A stretch of 15,571 bases of DNA from Candidatus Omnitrophota bacterium (GCA_026387515.1 JAPLLP010000077.1:3524-19094), one strand, 5' to 3'; positions 1 through 7,490 are shown, numbered from the stretch's first letter. Numbers and translations: made by a program. Notes: generated by a model not told the origin, from the sequence alone.

Positions 1-1
1 A

Positions 2-703
2 AAGGAGGTAAAGCATCCTTATATAATCAGGAAAAACTATTCCGTAGAGCTTAAAAACGGCTTGATTGTTTCGTTGGTTGAGAAACCCCAGATCATCAAA
101 AATAATCTTTTAGGGTGCGGGACATATATTTTTAAGCCGGAGATTTTTGATTTTATCAAGATAACCCCACTTTCCTTAAAAAGCAAAAGAATAGAGTTGA
201 TGGATGCCATCGATTTGATGGCCAAAAGAAATAAGCGGGTTGCGCCCTTTATGCTAAAAGGCGAATATATCAATATAAACAATATCGACGATTATAATTC
301 AGCTAACTATATGCTTAGGTCGGTGAATTTTTCTAAAAAAACCACCAGCCTGATAATTCCTGCCTATAATGAAGAAGGCTCCATCGGGTATGTGGTCGAG
401 GATTTTAAAGGAAGGGTTGATGAGATATTGGTGGTAAATAATAATTCCTCCGATAATACCGAAAAAATCGCTTTAGAAAAAGGGGCCCGCGTATTGACTG
501 TACGGAGATGCCCTGCAAAAAGGCATGGCTCAGGCTTCCGGAGATATATTAATCCTGACCGAGGCGGACGGGTCTTTTTTTGCCCGGGACCTGGGCAAGA
601 TCATGGAATACATGAAGGATGCCGATATGGTATTGGGCACCCGGACCACAAAGCAGATGATCGAGCAGGCAGCCAACATGCATGTCCTTTTAAGGTGGGG
701 TAA
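2..703 (+). CDS. Nucleotidyltransferase-GT2 fusion, N-terminal part (partial, frameshifted)
   Basis: The frame is already open at the window edge, so the start lies upstream. Residues 1 to about 110 look like the C-terminal end of a sugar-nucleotide nucleotidyltransferase: LVEKP, then GCGTYIFKPEIFDFI, then the closing motif YININNIDDYNSANYML, which corresponds to the usual W.NVNTPEDL..AN ending. A GT-A glycosyltransferase family 2 domain follows in the same frame from about base 350 (SLIIPAYNEEGSIG, then DEILVVNNNSSDNT). Similarity stops at GARVLTV (about base 502); the rest of this frame to the stop at 701-703 is nonsense. The GT2 domain continues in the next frame from YGDALQKG. I read this as one gene broken by a frameshift, ending at 1055. 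Likely role: nucleotide-sugar activation coupled to glycosyl transfer in the cytoplasm. The sugar is unknown. Confidence 0.75.
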   Translation, partial: KEVKHPYIIRKNYSVELKNGLIVSLVEKPQIIKNNLLGCGTYIFKPEIFDFIKITPLSLKSKRIELMDAIDLMAKRNKRVAPFMLKGEYININNIDDYNSANYMLRSVNFSKKTTSLIIPAYNEEGSIGYVVEDFKGRVDEILVVNNNSSDNTEKIALEKGARVLTVRRCPAKRHGSGFRRYINPDRGGRVFFCPGPGQDHGIHEGCRYGIGHPDHKADDRAGSQHACPFKVG

Positions 704-1055
704 TGTCGTAGTTGCCAAGCTGATCGAGTTCTTATGGCTCTATAAAAATGAGCCGCGACTGACCGATGTAGGATGCACTTATCGCGGGATCTGGAAATCT
801 GTATACTTAGAGATTAAGGGTTCCCTTGCGGCGGCTGGTCCGGAATTTTCTCCGGAGATGATTATTGAGGCGATGCACCATAATAAACGCATAATAGAGA
901 TACCTATTACTTATTCCGGTAGGATCGGCGGTGAGTCAAAATTTTCTAAAAGTATTTTTTCCAATATCAGGACCGCAAGTAAAATGCTTAAGTTGATCTT
1001 TTATAAAAAGTATTTGGATGTACTTGAACGTTATTCTATAACTCGTATCCAGTGA
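525..1055 (+). CDS. Family 2 glycosyltransferase, C-terminal part of the frameshifted fusion
   Basis: This is the downstream half of the gene that begins upstream of the window. Recognisable sequence begins at base 501 (YGDALQKGMAQASGD), before the first ATG at 525. The acidic metal/nucleotide motif of the GT-A fold is seen as ILTEADGSF (residues 9-17). It is followed by GTRTTKQMIEQAANM, LLRWGN, the DVGCTYRGIWK block, GPEFSPEMIIEAM and the C-terminal RIGGESKFSKS, all typical of the cytoplasmic GT2 group related to polyprenyl-phosphate mannosyl/glucosyl transferases. No transmembrane tail is seen. The gene ends in TGA at 1053-1055, overlapping the GTG start of the next gene. If the frameshift is real, this half could only be made by internal initiation and would lack the nucleotide-binding first strand, so it would probably be inactive. 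Confidence 0.75.
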   Translation: MAQASGDILILTEADGSFFARDLGKIMEYMKDADMVLGTRTTKQMIEQAANMHVLLRWGNVVVAKLIEFLWLYKNEPRLTDVGCTYRGIWKSVYLEIKGSLAAAGPEFSPEMIIEAMHHNKRIIEIPITYSGRIGGESKFSKSIFSNIRTASKMLKLIFYKKYLDVLERYSITRIQ

Positions 1056-2266
1056 ATAAGAATAAACCTTTATCGGAAAAAAAAGTAATTATCGCAAGCT
1101 ACACCCATATTTCCCATGGGGCCTATACTACTATCGGGGGGCCCGCCCTTACCGTTAAGAAGTATTTACTGGCAAATAAAATAAAATGTTTAGTGTGTAT
1201 TTGGCAGCCGGTTCCCATTTCCGATACCTTATCTACTATCGAAGAGGTATTTGAAAACGGTAAAGAGGTTATAAAGAGAAAATTTTATGTTGTTAATTGG
1301 CCTTTTGGCAGGAAAAAAGCGATTTCTCTTATTTATGTATTGTTAAAATTCAGGGATATTATATCAACGCTTACCTTTTCTTTTGGGTTAAGGGGGAGTT
1401 TCGATATTTTTATTGGGGTCGAATCTTTAAATACGATTATAGGGATTTTATTGCGCAGGATCAGGTTAGTCAGAACGGTAATATATTACAACCTTGATTA
1501 CGCCGAAGTAAGATTCAAGAATCGGGCGCTGAATTATATTTTTCATGCTTTGGATATATTTGCCGTTAGGCACGCAGATTATACCTGGAATCTCGCAGAA
1601 GGTATAATTGACGCCCGAAACAAGAGGGGCGTTCTTAATAAGAAAATTAGGCCTCCGTTACTTGTGCCTATAGGTATTGATTTATCCGCAATTAAGCCGT
1701 TAGATATCGAACAGATTGAACGAAACACATTGGTCTATCTGGGGATACTCGCCCCGATGCAGGGAGTTCAGTTAATTGTCGAAGCGCTTCCTGAAATATT
1801 AAAAAGCATGCCCGATGTCAAATTAATCATTATTGGTTCCGGGCAGCTTGAGGAAACTCTTAAGCTCGTGGTAGCCAAAAATGACTTGGCCAAACACGTT
1901 ACCTTTACCGGCATTATAACCAATGAGGAAGCCAATAGCATTCTATGCAGCTGCGCTTTAGGAATTGCCCCTTATTTTCCTGATCCTAATTCAGCAATGA
2001 GGGGGTCTGATCCCACCAAACCAAAAATGTATTTAGCGTGTGGTTTACCGGTTATAATAACAAGGGTGCCTCCCATAGCCCGCCTAATAGAAGAAAATAA
2101 GGCAGGTCTTGTTATAGGTTATAGCAAAGAAGAACTTGTGGGTGCGGTTTTAAGGCTGCTTAGCGATGAAAAGCTTTATCTTGAGTGCAGAAAGAATGCC
2201 CTTGAGGTCGCCAAGCAATTCGATTGGATAAACATAATGAACAATGCCTTTAGTTATGATTATTGA
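1052..2266 (+). CDS. GT-B (GT4-like) glycosyltransferase, copy 1
   Basis: A 404-residue protein starting at GTG 1052, overlapping the upstream stop by four bases (GTGA). The N-terminal Rossmann half has ASYTH (residues 15-19) and a TTIGGPAL glycine loop (26-33) typical of GT-B enzymes. The C-terminal half has VPIGID, YLGILAPMQGVQLIVEAL, LIIIGSG, VTFTGII and TKPKMYLACGLPVIIT. That fits a retaining GT4/GT1 enzyme acting on a cytoplasmic lipid- or sugar-linked acceptor with a nucleotide-sugar donor. The donor-site region normally reading K..EY reads KPKMY here, so the usual acidic residue is not obvious. It is paralogous over its full length to the gene at 4846-6078. Arginine codons are mostly AGA/AGG (15 of 20 by my count), unlike the next three genes. 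Donor and acceptor cannot be told from sequence. Confidence 0.88.
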   Translation: MNKNKPLSEKKVIIASYTHISHGAYTTIGGPALTVKKYLLANKIKCLVCIWQPVPISDTLSTIEEVFENGKEVIKRKFYVVNWPFGRKKAISLIYVLLKFRDIISTLTFSFGLRGSFDIFIGVESLNTIIGILLRRIRLVRTVIYYNLDYAEVRFKNRALNYIFHALDIFAVRHADYTWNLAEGIIDARNKRGVLNKKIRPPLLVPIGIDLSAIKPLDIEQIERNTLVYLGILAPMQGVQLIVEALPEILKSMPDVKLIIIGSGQLEETLKLVVAKNDLAKHVTFTGIITNEEANSILCSCALGIAPYFPDPNSAMRGSDPTKPKMYLACGLPVIITRVPPIARLIEENKAGLVIGYSKEELVGAVLRLLSDEKLYLECRKNALEVAKQFDWINIMNNAFSYDY

Positions 2267-2271
2267 TATAA

Positions 2272-2377
2272 CACCCGGCCCAGATCGGCTACCCGGCGCA
2301 AATCTGAATTGCGCCAGTGTCCCCCGGTGGGGAAATTGGGCCGGTGTTCGCTGCTGCGAAGGAGGCGGGTTAAGAAA
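2272..2377 (+). ncRNA. Structured leader element, copy A
   Basis: A GC-rich 106-base spacer that begins five bases after the GT stop. It can fold as a closing stem P1 (CACCCGGCCC 2272-2281 with GGGCCGGTG 2338-2346, one bulged C). P1 encloses P2 (GGCGCAA 2295-2301 with TTGCGCC 2309-2315) and P3 (CCCC 2321-2324 with GGGG 2329-2332). A hairpin P4 (TTCGC 2347-2351, loop TGCT, GCGAA 2356-2360) directly abuts P1. The Shine-Dalgarno GGAGG (2361-2365) follows P4 immediately. The same architecture and core recur at 11439-11535. There is no U-tract, so it is not a Rho-independent terminator. I do not recognise it as a named riboswitch class. Confidence 0.6.
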
Positions 2378-3643
2378 ATGCTAATTCAAAAAAAGCGGTC
2401 GGCTTGTATTTCTTGCGGCGCGGCTCTGGCTGAGGACATAGTGATCATTGGTGAGCAGTATCCTAGCGCTGTTTTTGTCTCTGAAAATAGTCCGGTTGCG
2501 AGCGAACTAAAAGCTACCAGCCTTAATCTCACGCGTTGCACCAATGAAAGTTGCGGCTTGGTTCAACTCGCCAACGAATACGACCTTCAGTACGTTTTTG
2601 ACCATTATCCCTACGAAAGCGGCTCAACGGCTACGATGAAGCAGATCTTACAGGATGTTGTCGATGATGCCCAGCGCATAGCTACGCTTGGAAGCGATGA
2701 TGTTGTTCTTGATATCGGAGGAAACGATGGCACATTATTGAGCTTGATCCGTCAACCTGTGCGGGCCCGCGTGAACATTGACGCTGCTGCCGGAGTCGCG
2801 CAACTGGTTTCGGCCCCGGACTATCGGCACGTCCACGCCCGGTTCAGCGCGCAAGTTTATGGTGACCTGGGGCTTCCCAATCCGCGGCTCATTTTCAGCG
2901 TGGCGATGTTCTATCATCTGAACAATCCCATAGATTTCTGCCGCAGCATCAGCCAGATCATGTCGGATGATTCAGTTTGGGTGCTTCAGATGACATATCT
3001 GGGGACAATGTTGCGCGACAACATCTTTGATAATATTGTCCATGAACATGCGGCCTACTACTCATTATCATCGCTTGAGGCTTTATTGTCGCGGGTTGGC
3101 TTGCGTATCGCAGAGGCCCGCTGTATTGATAGTTACGGTGGTAGCCTTCGGGTCTTTATTGTCAAAGATCCGGAAAAGTTTCCCAAGAAATATTGGCGTA
3201 AGGACTATGTTGATCTTCAACGTTTTGAAACCGAGCAGCAAACCAACACCTACGAGGCGCTTTGCGCCTTCAATAGCCGCGCCCAGTTGCTCCGCGACTC
3301 TATCGGAGCGATCGTAGACCATCTGGTGCAACGCTACGGGCCATTGTGGGGGTTCGGCGCCAGTACCAAGGGCAATATGATCCTGCAGTATCTTGGGATC
3401 AAGACGGACCGCATGTCCTGTATTCTCGACAATAGTCCCAAAAAGATCGGCACATGGACTATGGGTTCGATGATCCCGATTGTCGATGAGGCATCGTATC
3501 TTGACCGTTTGCCTGAATACCTGTTCGTATTGCCTTATTATTATACAAATGCGTTTGTTAAGATCATTCAGAAGCGGATCTCTGCTGGACGCAAAGTGTA
3601 TCTATTTGTTCCATTGCCGTATCCGCATTTCGTAACAGTATAA
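2378..3643 (+). CDS. SAM-dependent sugar C-methyltransferase (TylC3/NovU/TcaB9 type)
   Basis: Starts at ATG 2378 (MLIQKKRSACISCG), 12 bases after GGAGG. An in-frame TTG at 2309 would translate the structured leader and is rejected. The 421-residue protein has the three-part family layout. First is an N-terminal zinc-binding region (C10, C13, C54, C59). Second is a class I methyltransferase fold with motif I VLDIGGNDGTLL (about 110-121). Third is a C-terminal Rossmann-like domain with GFGASTKGN (325-333) and PYYY near the end. The HEH..YY motif (H222, E223, H224, Y227, Y228) matches the catalytic/substrate region of NDP-keto-sugar C-methyltransferases. It probably adds a branch methyl (usually at C3) to a nucleotide-linked keto-sugar in the cytoplasm. 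All 24 arginines use CGN codons, which differs sharply from the gene upstream and suggests horizontal acquisition. First gene of a three-gene cassette. Confidence 0.88.
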   Translation: MLIQKKRSACISCGAALAEDIVIIGEQYPSAVFVSENSPVASELKATSLNLTRCTNESCGLVQLANEYDLQYVFDHYPYESGSTATMKQILQDVVDDAQRIATLGSDDVVLDIGGNDGTLLSLIRQPVRARVNIDAAAGVAQLVSAPDYRHVHARFSAQVYGDLGLPNPRLIFSVAMFYHLNNPIDFCRSISQIMSDDSVWVLQMTYLGTMLRDNIFDNIVHEHAAYYSLSSLEALLSRVGLRIAEARCIDSYGGSLRVFIVKDPEKFPKKYWRKDYVDLQRFETEQQTNTYEALCAFNSRAQLLRDSIGAIVDHLVQRYGPLWGFGASTKGNMILQYLGIKTDRMSCILDNSPKKIGTWTMGSMIPIVDEASYLDRLPEYLFVLPYYYTNAFVKIIQKRISAGRKVYLFVPLPYPHFVTV

Positions 3644-3653
3644 AGGAGGGCTG

Positions 3654-4139
3654 ATGAAAAGCATGCTTGGCAATATTGAAGTTTTGGACGCATCATGCAA
3701 TATAAGCACCGTGCAAGATGGCCGTGGAGCGATATTCACCTGGCTGCCGGACCAACCGATCGTAGAATTTAATATGCTTTACTTCCTGCCTAACAAGATC
3801 CGCGGAAACCACTATCATCCGGAAGTCGTGGAATATTTTTTGATTGTTGATGGATCGGTAGTCATGGTTACAAAAGATCCCACTACCGGCAAGGAGATCA
3901 ACATGCTCGCTAGCCGCGGGGTTTGTTTTCGCACCCCGCCCAATACCCCTCATGCGGTACACGCGATAACCCAGTCTATCTGTATATCGTGCCTGAGTAA
4001 GCCATGGGACAAGTGTGGTCGGCCTATCGTCTATGAAGACTTGATACCGTTCGATTCCGATTACGTTAATCATATGAAGTCGTTAGATCCTAACTACAAT
4101 CCAAATAACAATACCGGTAAATCCCCTGACCAGAAATGA
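3654..4139 (+). CDS. Cupin-fold protein (sugar epimerase/isomerase-like)
   Basis: 161 residues, ATG at 3654 preceded by a good Shine-Dalgarno AGGAGGG. A single cupin domain is visible: GNHYHPEVVEYF (H53, H55, E60) is the first metal-binding cupin motif, and PPNTPHAVHA (H100/H103) is the second. The protein is short and has no other domain. Its place between a C-methyltransferase and an NAD-dependent epimerase suggests action on an NDP-keto-sugar, for example as an epimerase, isomerase or WxcM/FdtA-like enzyme. The sequence alone does not prove this, and a binding or regulatory role is possible. All five arginines I find use CGN codons, like the methyltransferase. Its stop overlaps the next start (ATGA at 4136-4139), implying translational coupling. 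Confidence 0.75.
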   Translation: MKSMLGNIEVLDASCNISTVQDGRGAIFTWLPDQPIVEFNMLYFLPNKIRGNHYHPEVVEYFLIVDGSVVMVTKDPTTGKEINMLASRGVCFRTPPNTPHAVHAITQSICISCLSKPWDKCGRPIVYEDLIPFDSDYVNHMKSLDPNYNPNNNTGKSPDQK

Positions 4140-4846
4140 AAACCGTTGCCGTGGTTGGCGCGGCGGGTTTTGTGGGTACGCAAGTTGCCCGTGCCGTCGC
4201 AGCTAGTGGCCGTTATAACCTGATTCCCGTGTTGCGTAATGATCCTGCTAGAGACCTATTGGCCAAAGCGGAGATCGTCGTTTATGCCGCCAATCCGGCT
4301 CGACGCTTTCAGGCAGAAAAAGATCCAACGCATGATTTTGAAGAGACGGCTGAGAAGACGGCCAGGTTTCTTGCCTTGTCAGGCGGTAAACGTTTCGTAT
4401 TGGTTTCTACTTTATCCTGTCGAACCCAACTCAATACCAACTACGGACGTAACCGGCGTGCCTGCGAACTAATGGCCTTGGAAGATAACGCGCTTGTCAT
4501 TCGCTTGGGGCCAATGTACGGCGGCAATCGTACAGATGATACGCTCCATAGGATTCTTTCGGGTCTTGCGGTATTTGTGGCGGCTGAGACACGATATGCC
4601 TACGTTGATGTTGTCTGGGCAGGGGAAAAGATAGTTGAATTACTTGAAGAGCCCGGTGGTATCCGCGAGATAGGAGCCCGAAACGCTGTTTGCCTCGGAG
4701 ATCTACGTGATCATTTTGCCTCGGTCAGCACGTTCTCTGGCATTGACGACACGCAGATCCCCGAAGGTTGCAACGACGGTCCTGATGCCCGGGATGTATT
4801 TCGCTTTGCGCAGCAGTTAAGGCGAGCATACGGGTCGAAAGATTAA
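4136..4846 (+). CDS. NAD(P)-dependent epimerase/dehydratase-like SDR
   Basis: 236 residues. The N-terminus has the extended-SDR nucleotide-binding motif GAAGFVG (G8, G11, G14). The active-site region has STLS (91-94) and then Y103-G-R-N-R107. The usual catalytic YxxxK therefore reads YxxxR, a conservative change that may be normal for this subgroup. ETRYAYVDVVWAG and the terminal DDTQIPEGCNDGPDARDVF look like a conserved substrate-side region. The protein is shorter than typical sugar epimerases (about 300 residues or more). It probably reduces or epimerises the keto-sugar made by the two genes before it. It starts with a 4-base overlap with the cupin gene and ends with a 1-base overlap (TAATG) with the downstream glycosyltransferase. 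Arginine codons are mainly CGN, so it belongs with the cassette. Confidence 0.78.
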   Translation: MKTVAVVGAAGFVGTQVARAVAASGRYNLIPVLRNDPARDLLAKAEIVVYAANPARRFQAEKDPTHDFEETAEKTARFLALSGGKRFVLVSTLSCRTQLNTNYGRNRRACELMALEDNALVIRLGPMYGGNRTDDTLHRILSGLAVFVAAETRYAYVDVVWAGEKIVELLEEPGGIREIGARNAVCLGDLRDHFASVSTFSGIDDTQIPEGCNDGPDARDVFRFAQQLRRAYGSKD

Positions 4847-6078
4847 TGGAAAACACAGTTTCATTATTATCGGACAAAAAGATTATCGTAGCCAGTTATA
4901 CCCATTTTATCGACGGCAAAGAAACGACCATCGGAGGTCCGGCGTTAGCTTTGCGGGAGTATTTGCGGGATAAGGTCAACCTGTTAATGTTTATCCGGCA
5001 ACCCATGCCGCTCTCAGATACCCTGACTGCAACAGCAATGATTGTTCGTCGTGGGCAGGCTGTTACGATACGCAGGCTTCCCGTGATTAATTGGCCTTTT
5101 GGCAGGGAAAAGGCCATCTCCGCGCTCTATGTGGTCTTAAAATTGAGGGATATTTTTTCTGACCTGTATTTTGTTTTAAGTTCAGGTGTACATTTCGATA
5201 TATTTATCGGAGTGGAAGCGGTAAATGCCCTGGTAGGGGTTTTCTTGCGAGGGATCGGTTGTGTTGAAAAGGTAGTGTACTATAACCTTGATTATGGCGA
5301 ACACAGGCTTCCCAACCCCATCTTAAATTTTATCTTCCATTTTTTGGACCGCAAGGCGGCTTCTCACAGCGACTACACCTGGGGGCTTTCAGGCGAGATG
5401 GCCAAGGCGCGCAAAAGAATGGGGTTGGATGATGCGCGCGCTTCTTTCCATTTGGTCGTGCCTGTTGGGATACATTTTTCACGCATACGGCGCCTTCCGA
5501 CGAGAGTAATAGATAGGCAACGCATCGTATACCTGGGAGTTTTGTCAGAACATCAGGGTGTTCAGCTTATTTTGGAGGCGCTCCCGGATATAGTTAAGGA
5601 TATCCCGGGCGTTAAATTGACAGTAATTGGTACCGGCCCGCTTGAGGCGAAACTAAAATCCATGGTAAAGGAGAATAAGCTGGAGGGACATGTTGATTTT
5701 ACCGGCCTTATCCCCGATAAGGAAGCTGAAGATATTCTTTGCAGTTCTGCGCTCGGATTAGCCCCTTATTTAGACGACCCCCGTTCTAATAAAAAAACCA
5801 CCGAGCCTACAAAACCTAAAACCTACATGTCCTGCGGATTACCGGTAATAATTACCAGGGTTCCCCCTAATGCCGGTGAGATCGAAAAAAACGGGGCCGG
5901 TATTTTAATCGACTATGAGAAGAATGATTTAATAGATGCCGTAAAATTGTTGCTGACAAATGACCAGGTATATAATGAATATAGAAGCAGGGCTATCGAA
6001 TATGCCTCAAGATTTGATTGGCAGAATATTTTTGATAACGCCTTTAGACCATTATTATGGCAAGAAAATTTAAAGTAG
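4846..6078 (+). CDS. GT-B (GT4-like) glycosyltransferase, copy 2
   Basis: 410 residues, starting at ATG 4846, which overlaps the preceding TAA. It aligns end to end with the gene at 1052-2266. Shared blocks include ASYTH, TTIGGPAL, QPxPxSDTL, NWPFGRxKAIS, FDIFIGVE, YYNLDYxExR, SDYTW/ADYTW, VPxGI, GVQLI.EALP, VDFTG/VTFTG and TKPKxY..CGLPVIITRVPP. Roughly half the residues look identical by eye. It is most likely a cytoplasmic nucleotide-sugar-dependent transferase acting on a related but different acceptor or donor. As in copy 1, the usual acidic residue before the conserved Tyr is replaced (KPKTY). Arginine codon use is mixed. Its 3' end overlaps the radical SAM gene by 22 bases. Confidence 0.88.
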   Translation: MENTVSLLSDKKIIVASYTHFIDGKETTIGGPALALREYLRDKVNLLMFIRQPMPLSDTLTATAMIVRRGQAVTIRRLPVINWPFGREKAISALYVVLKLRDIFSDLYFVLSSGVHFDIFIGVEAVNALVGVFLRGIGCVEKVVYYNLDYGEHRLPNPILNFIFHFLDRKAASHSDYTWGLSGEMAKARKRMGLDDARASFHLVVPVGIHFSRIRRLPTRVIDRQRIVYLGVLSEHQGVQLILEALPDIVKDIPGVKLTVIGTGPLEAKLKSMVKENKLEGHVDFTGLIPDKEAEDILCSSALGLAPYLDDPRSNKKTTEPTKPKTYMSCGLPVIITRVPPNAGEIEKNGAGILIDYEKNDLIDAVKLLLTNDQVYNEYRSRAIEYASRFDWQNIFDNAFRPLLWQENLK

Positions 6079-7490
6079 GGCTTATATCTTTAAAGAAGGG
6101 TGATAGCTGTCCTCCGGCAGGATTGCTTTATGTCGGCACATACCTTAAGAAGCATTTAGGTAACGATATAGATATAAAAATCATCGACCGTAATTTTGAG
6201 GATATCGGCGAGTCAGTGAGAGCGGGTAATTTTGATTTAATCGGGATGGGCGCCATGACCGTGCATTATGGTCAAGCCTTGCGCTTAGCCAGGGCGATAA
6301 AAAAAGAGATGCCCATACCCATTATTATTGGCGGCGTGCATATTTCTACTCTCCCTGAATCTTTTGAAAATTGCTTTGATGCGGGAATAATAGGTGAAGG
6401 CGAAGAGACAATGTTGGATATTATCAAACATTCTTTAAATAAGGGTTTTCCGCGCCTGGAAGATTTAGCTAAGATTAGAGGGGTGATATGCCTTGACGCG
6501 GGCAAGCTGGTTAAGGCAGAAGATAGGTCTTTCATAAAAGTCCTGGATGATCTGCCCAGGCCCGATTGGAGCATGATTGACAGGAGATATTTCGCGGAGA
6601 CCGCCTCGACTACTTTCGGAGAATTCGGGGTAGCTGGCAATATCCTGACCTCCCGGGGATGTCCTTATAAATGTATTTTTTGCTCGACCACTAAATTCTG
6701 GAATAATTTGCGTTTTCATTCCGCGGAATACGTTTTGCAACAGTTGCGCGATATCATCGTAAATTATAAATGCACCCACATACAGATATGGGATGATCTG
6801 TTTACCATTAACCGGCCAAGGTTATTGAAGATATCGGAGCTGTTAAAGAAGGACCGGCTTTTAAATAAGAGGATCAAATTTAATTGCCAGCCAAGGCCGA
6901 ATCTGGTCAATGACCGGCTTTGCGAGATATTAAAAGACATGAACGTGAAGCTTGCGATCTTTGGTTTTGAGACGGGAAGCGAAAAAGTGCTTAAGTATTT
7001 AAAACGCGGCACAGTGACTGTCGAAGACAATAAAAGGGCTATTCTTTGCTGCCGTAAGCACGGGATTAAGGTGCAGGGAAGCGTAGTACTGGGTAGTCCC
7101 GGAGAAACAATAGAAGATATGCGCCAGACTCTTGATTTTTTGGATTTTGCCGTAAAAAACAAGGTGCAGCGATTATGGGCTTTTGTATTAACTCCCTTTC
7201 CCGGTACTCAGATCTGGGAGATAGCCAAGCAGCGCGGAAAAGTCAGCGATAAGGGTTTTGACTGGGATTCGCTTGATCATCAGAATATAGATAGGCCACT
7301 TTTATTGGATGATACGGTTGACCTAAAGGAATTTCAGAAGATTTTTGACGGAATAAGGAAACGCATAATAAGATTTAGATTAAATAAGCTTATTTCATTT
7401 GTTCTTAGCAATCCGTTTAAAACTTTTGCCTATGCCTTAAAAAATCCTATTAGCGGGATCAACCTTTTATTTACCAAAAAAGATGTATAG
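6057..7490 (+). CDS. B12-binding domain radical SAM protein
   Basis: 477 residues. The N-terminal half is a cobalamin-binding-like Rossmann domain: PPAGLLYVGTYLKK (19-32), FDLIGMGAMT, IPIIIGGVHISTLPE and the GEGEETM motif (113-119). After the linker LDDLPRPDW comes the radical SAM domain. Its 4Fe-4S cluster motif is SRGCPYKCIFCS, with C202, C206 and C209 (CX3CX2C). Later blocks are IQIWDDLFTIN, FGFETGSEKVL.YLKRG and VVLGSPGETIEDM. The family includes methylases of unreactive carbons and ring-remodelling enzymes. In polysaccharide loci such genes are common, but the substrate is unknown here. ATG at 6057 lies inside the upstream gene (22-base overlap), consistent with coupling. The C-terminal 60 or so residues are basic and hydrophobic and may contact the membrane. 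Confidence 0.9.
   Translation: MARKFKVGLISLKKGDSCPPAGLLYVGTYLKKHLGNDIDIKIIDRNFEDIGESVRAGNFDLIGMGAMTVHYGQALRLARAIKKEMPIPIIIGGVHISTLPESFENCFDAGIIGEGEETMLDIIKHSLNKGFPRLEDLAKIRGVICLDAGKLVKAEDRSFIKVLDDLPRPDWSMIDRRYFAETASTTFGEFGVAGNILTSRGCPYKCIFCSTTKFWNNLRFHSAEYVLQQLRDIIVNYKCTHIQIWDDLFTINRPRLLKISELLKKDRLLNKRIKFNCQPRPNLVNDRLCEILKDMNVKLAIFGFETGSEKVLKYLKRGTVTVEDNKRAILCCRKHGIKVQGSVVLGSPGETIEDMRQTLDFLDFAVKNKVQRLWAFVLTPFPGTQIWEIAKQRGKVSDKGFDWDSLDHQNIDRPLLLDDTVDLKEFQKIFDGIRKRIIRFRLNKLISFVLSNPFKTFAYALKNPISGINLLFTKKDV

Noticed and set aside
511..525. Programmed frameshift at the A-run near 517-521
   Set aside because: The family reading has already moved to the new frame by base 501 (YGDALQKG), upstream of the A-run, and coding residues are missing, so slippage there cannot explain it.
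2309..2377. Longer N-terminus for the methyltransferase from TTG 2309
   Set aside because: The 23 extra residues are Arg-rich and unlike the family, and would be encoded by the structured leader. ATG 2378 with GGAGG upstream starts the family-like zinc-binding region.
2272..2377. Cobalamin riboswitch, suggested by a CCGGTG core and, in copy B, an ACTGTGA string
   Set aside because: The rest of the cobalamin consensus and its stem order are absent, and the downstream genes (C-methyltransferase, DUF5989) are not cobalamin-related.
3693..4073. 126-residue antisense open frame over the cupin gene
   Set aside because: The plus strand encodes a clear cupin with start, Shine-Dalgarno and coupling. 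The antisense product has no recognisable motif.
6764..7162. 132-residue antisense open frame (and others at 6272-6779) inside the radical SAM gene
   Set aside because: They lie opposite conserved radical SAM motifs, and the predicted products are low-complexity Ser/Leu-rich without motifs.
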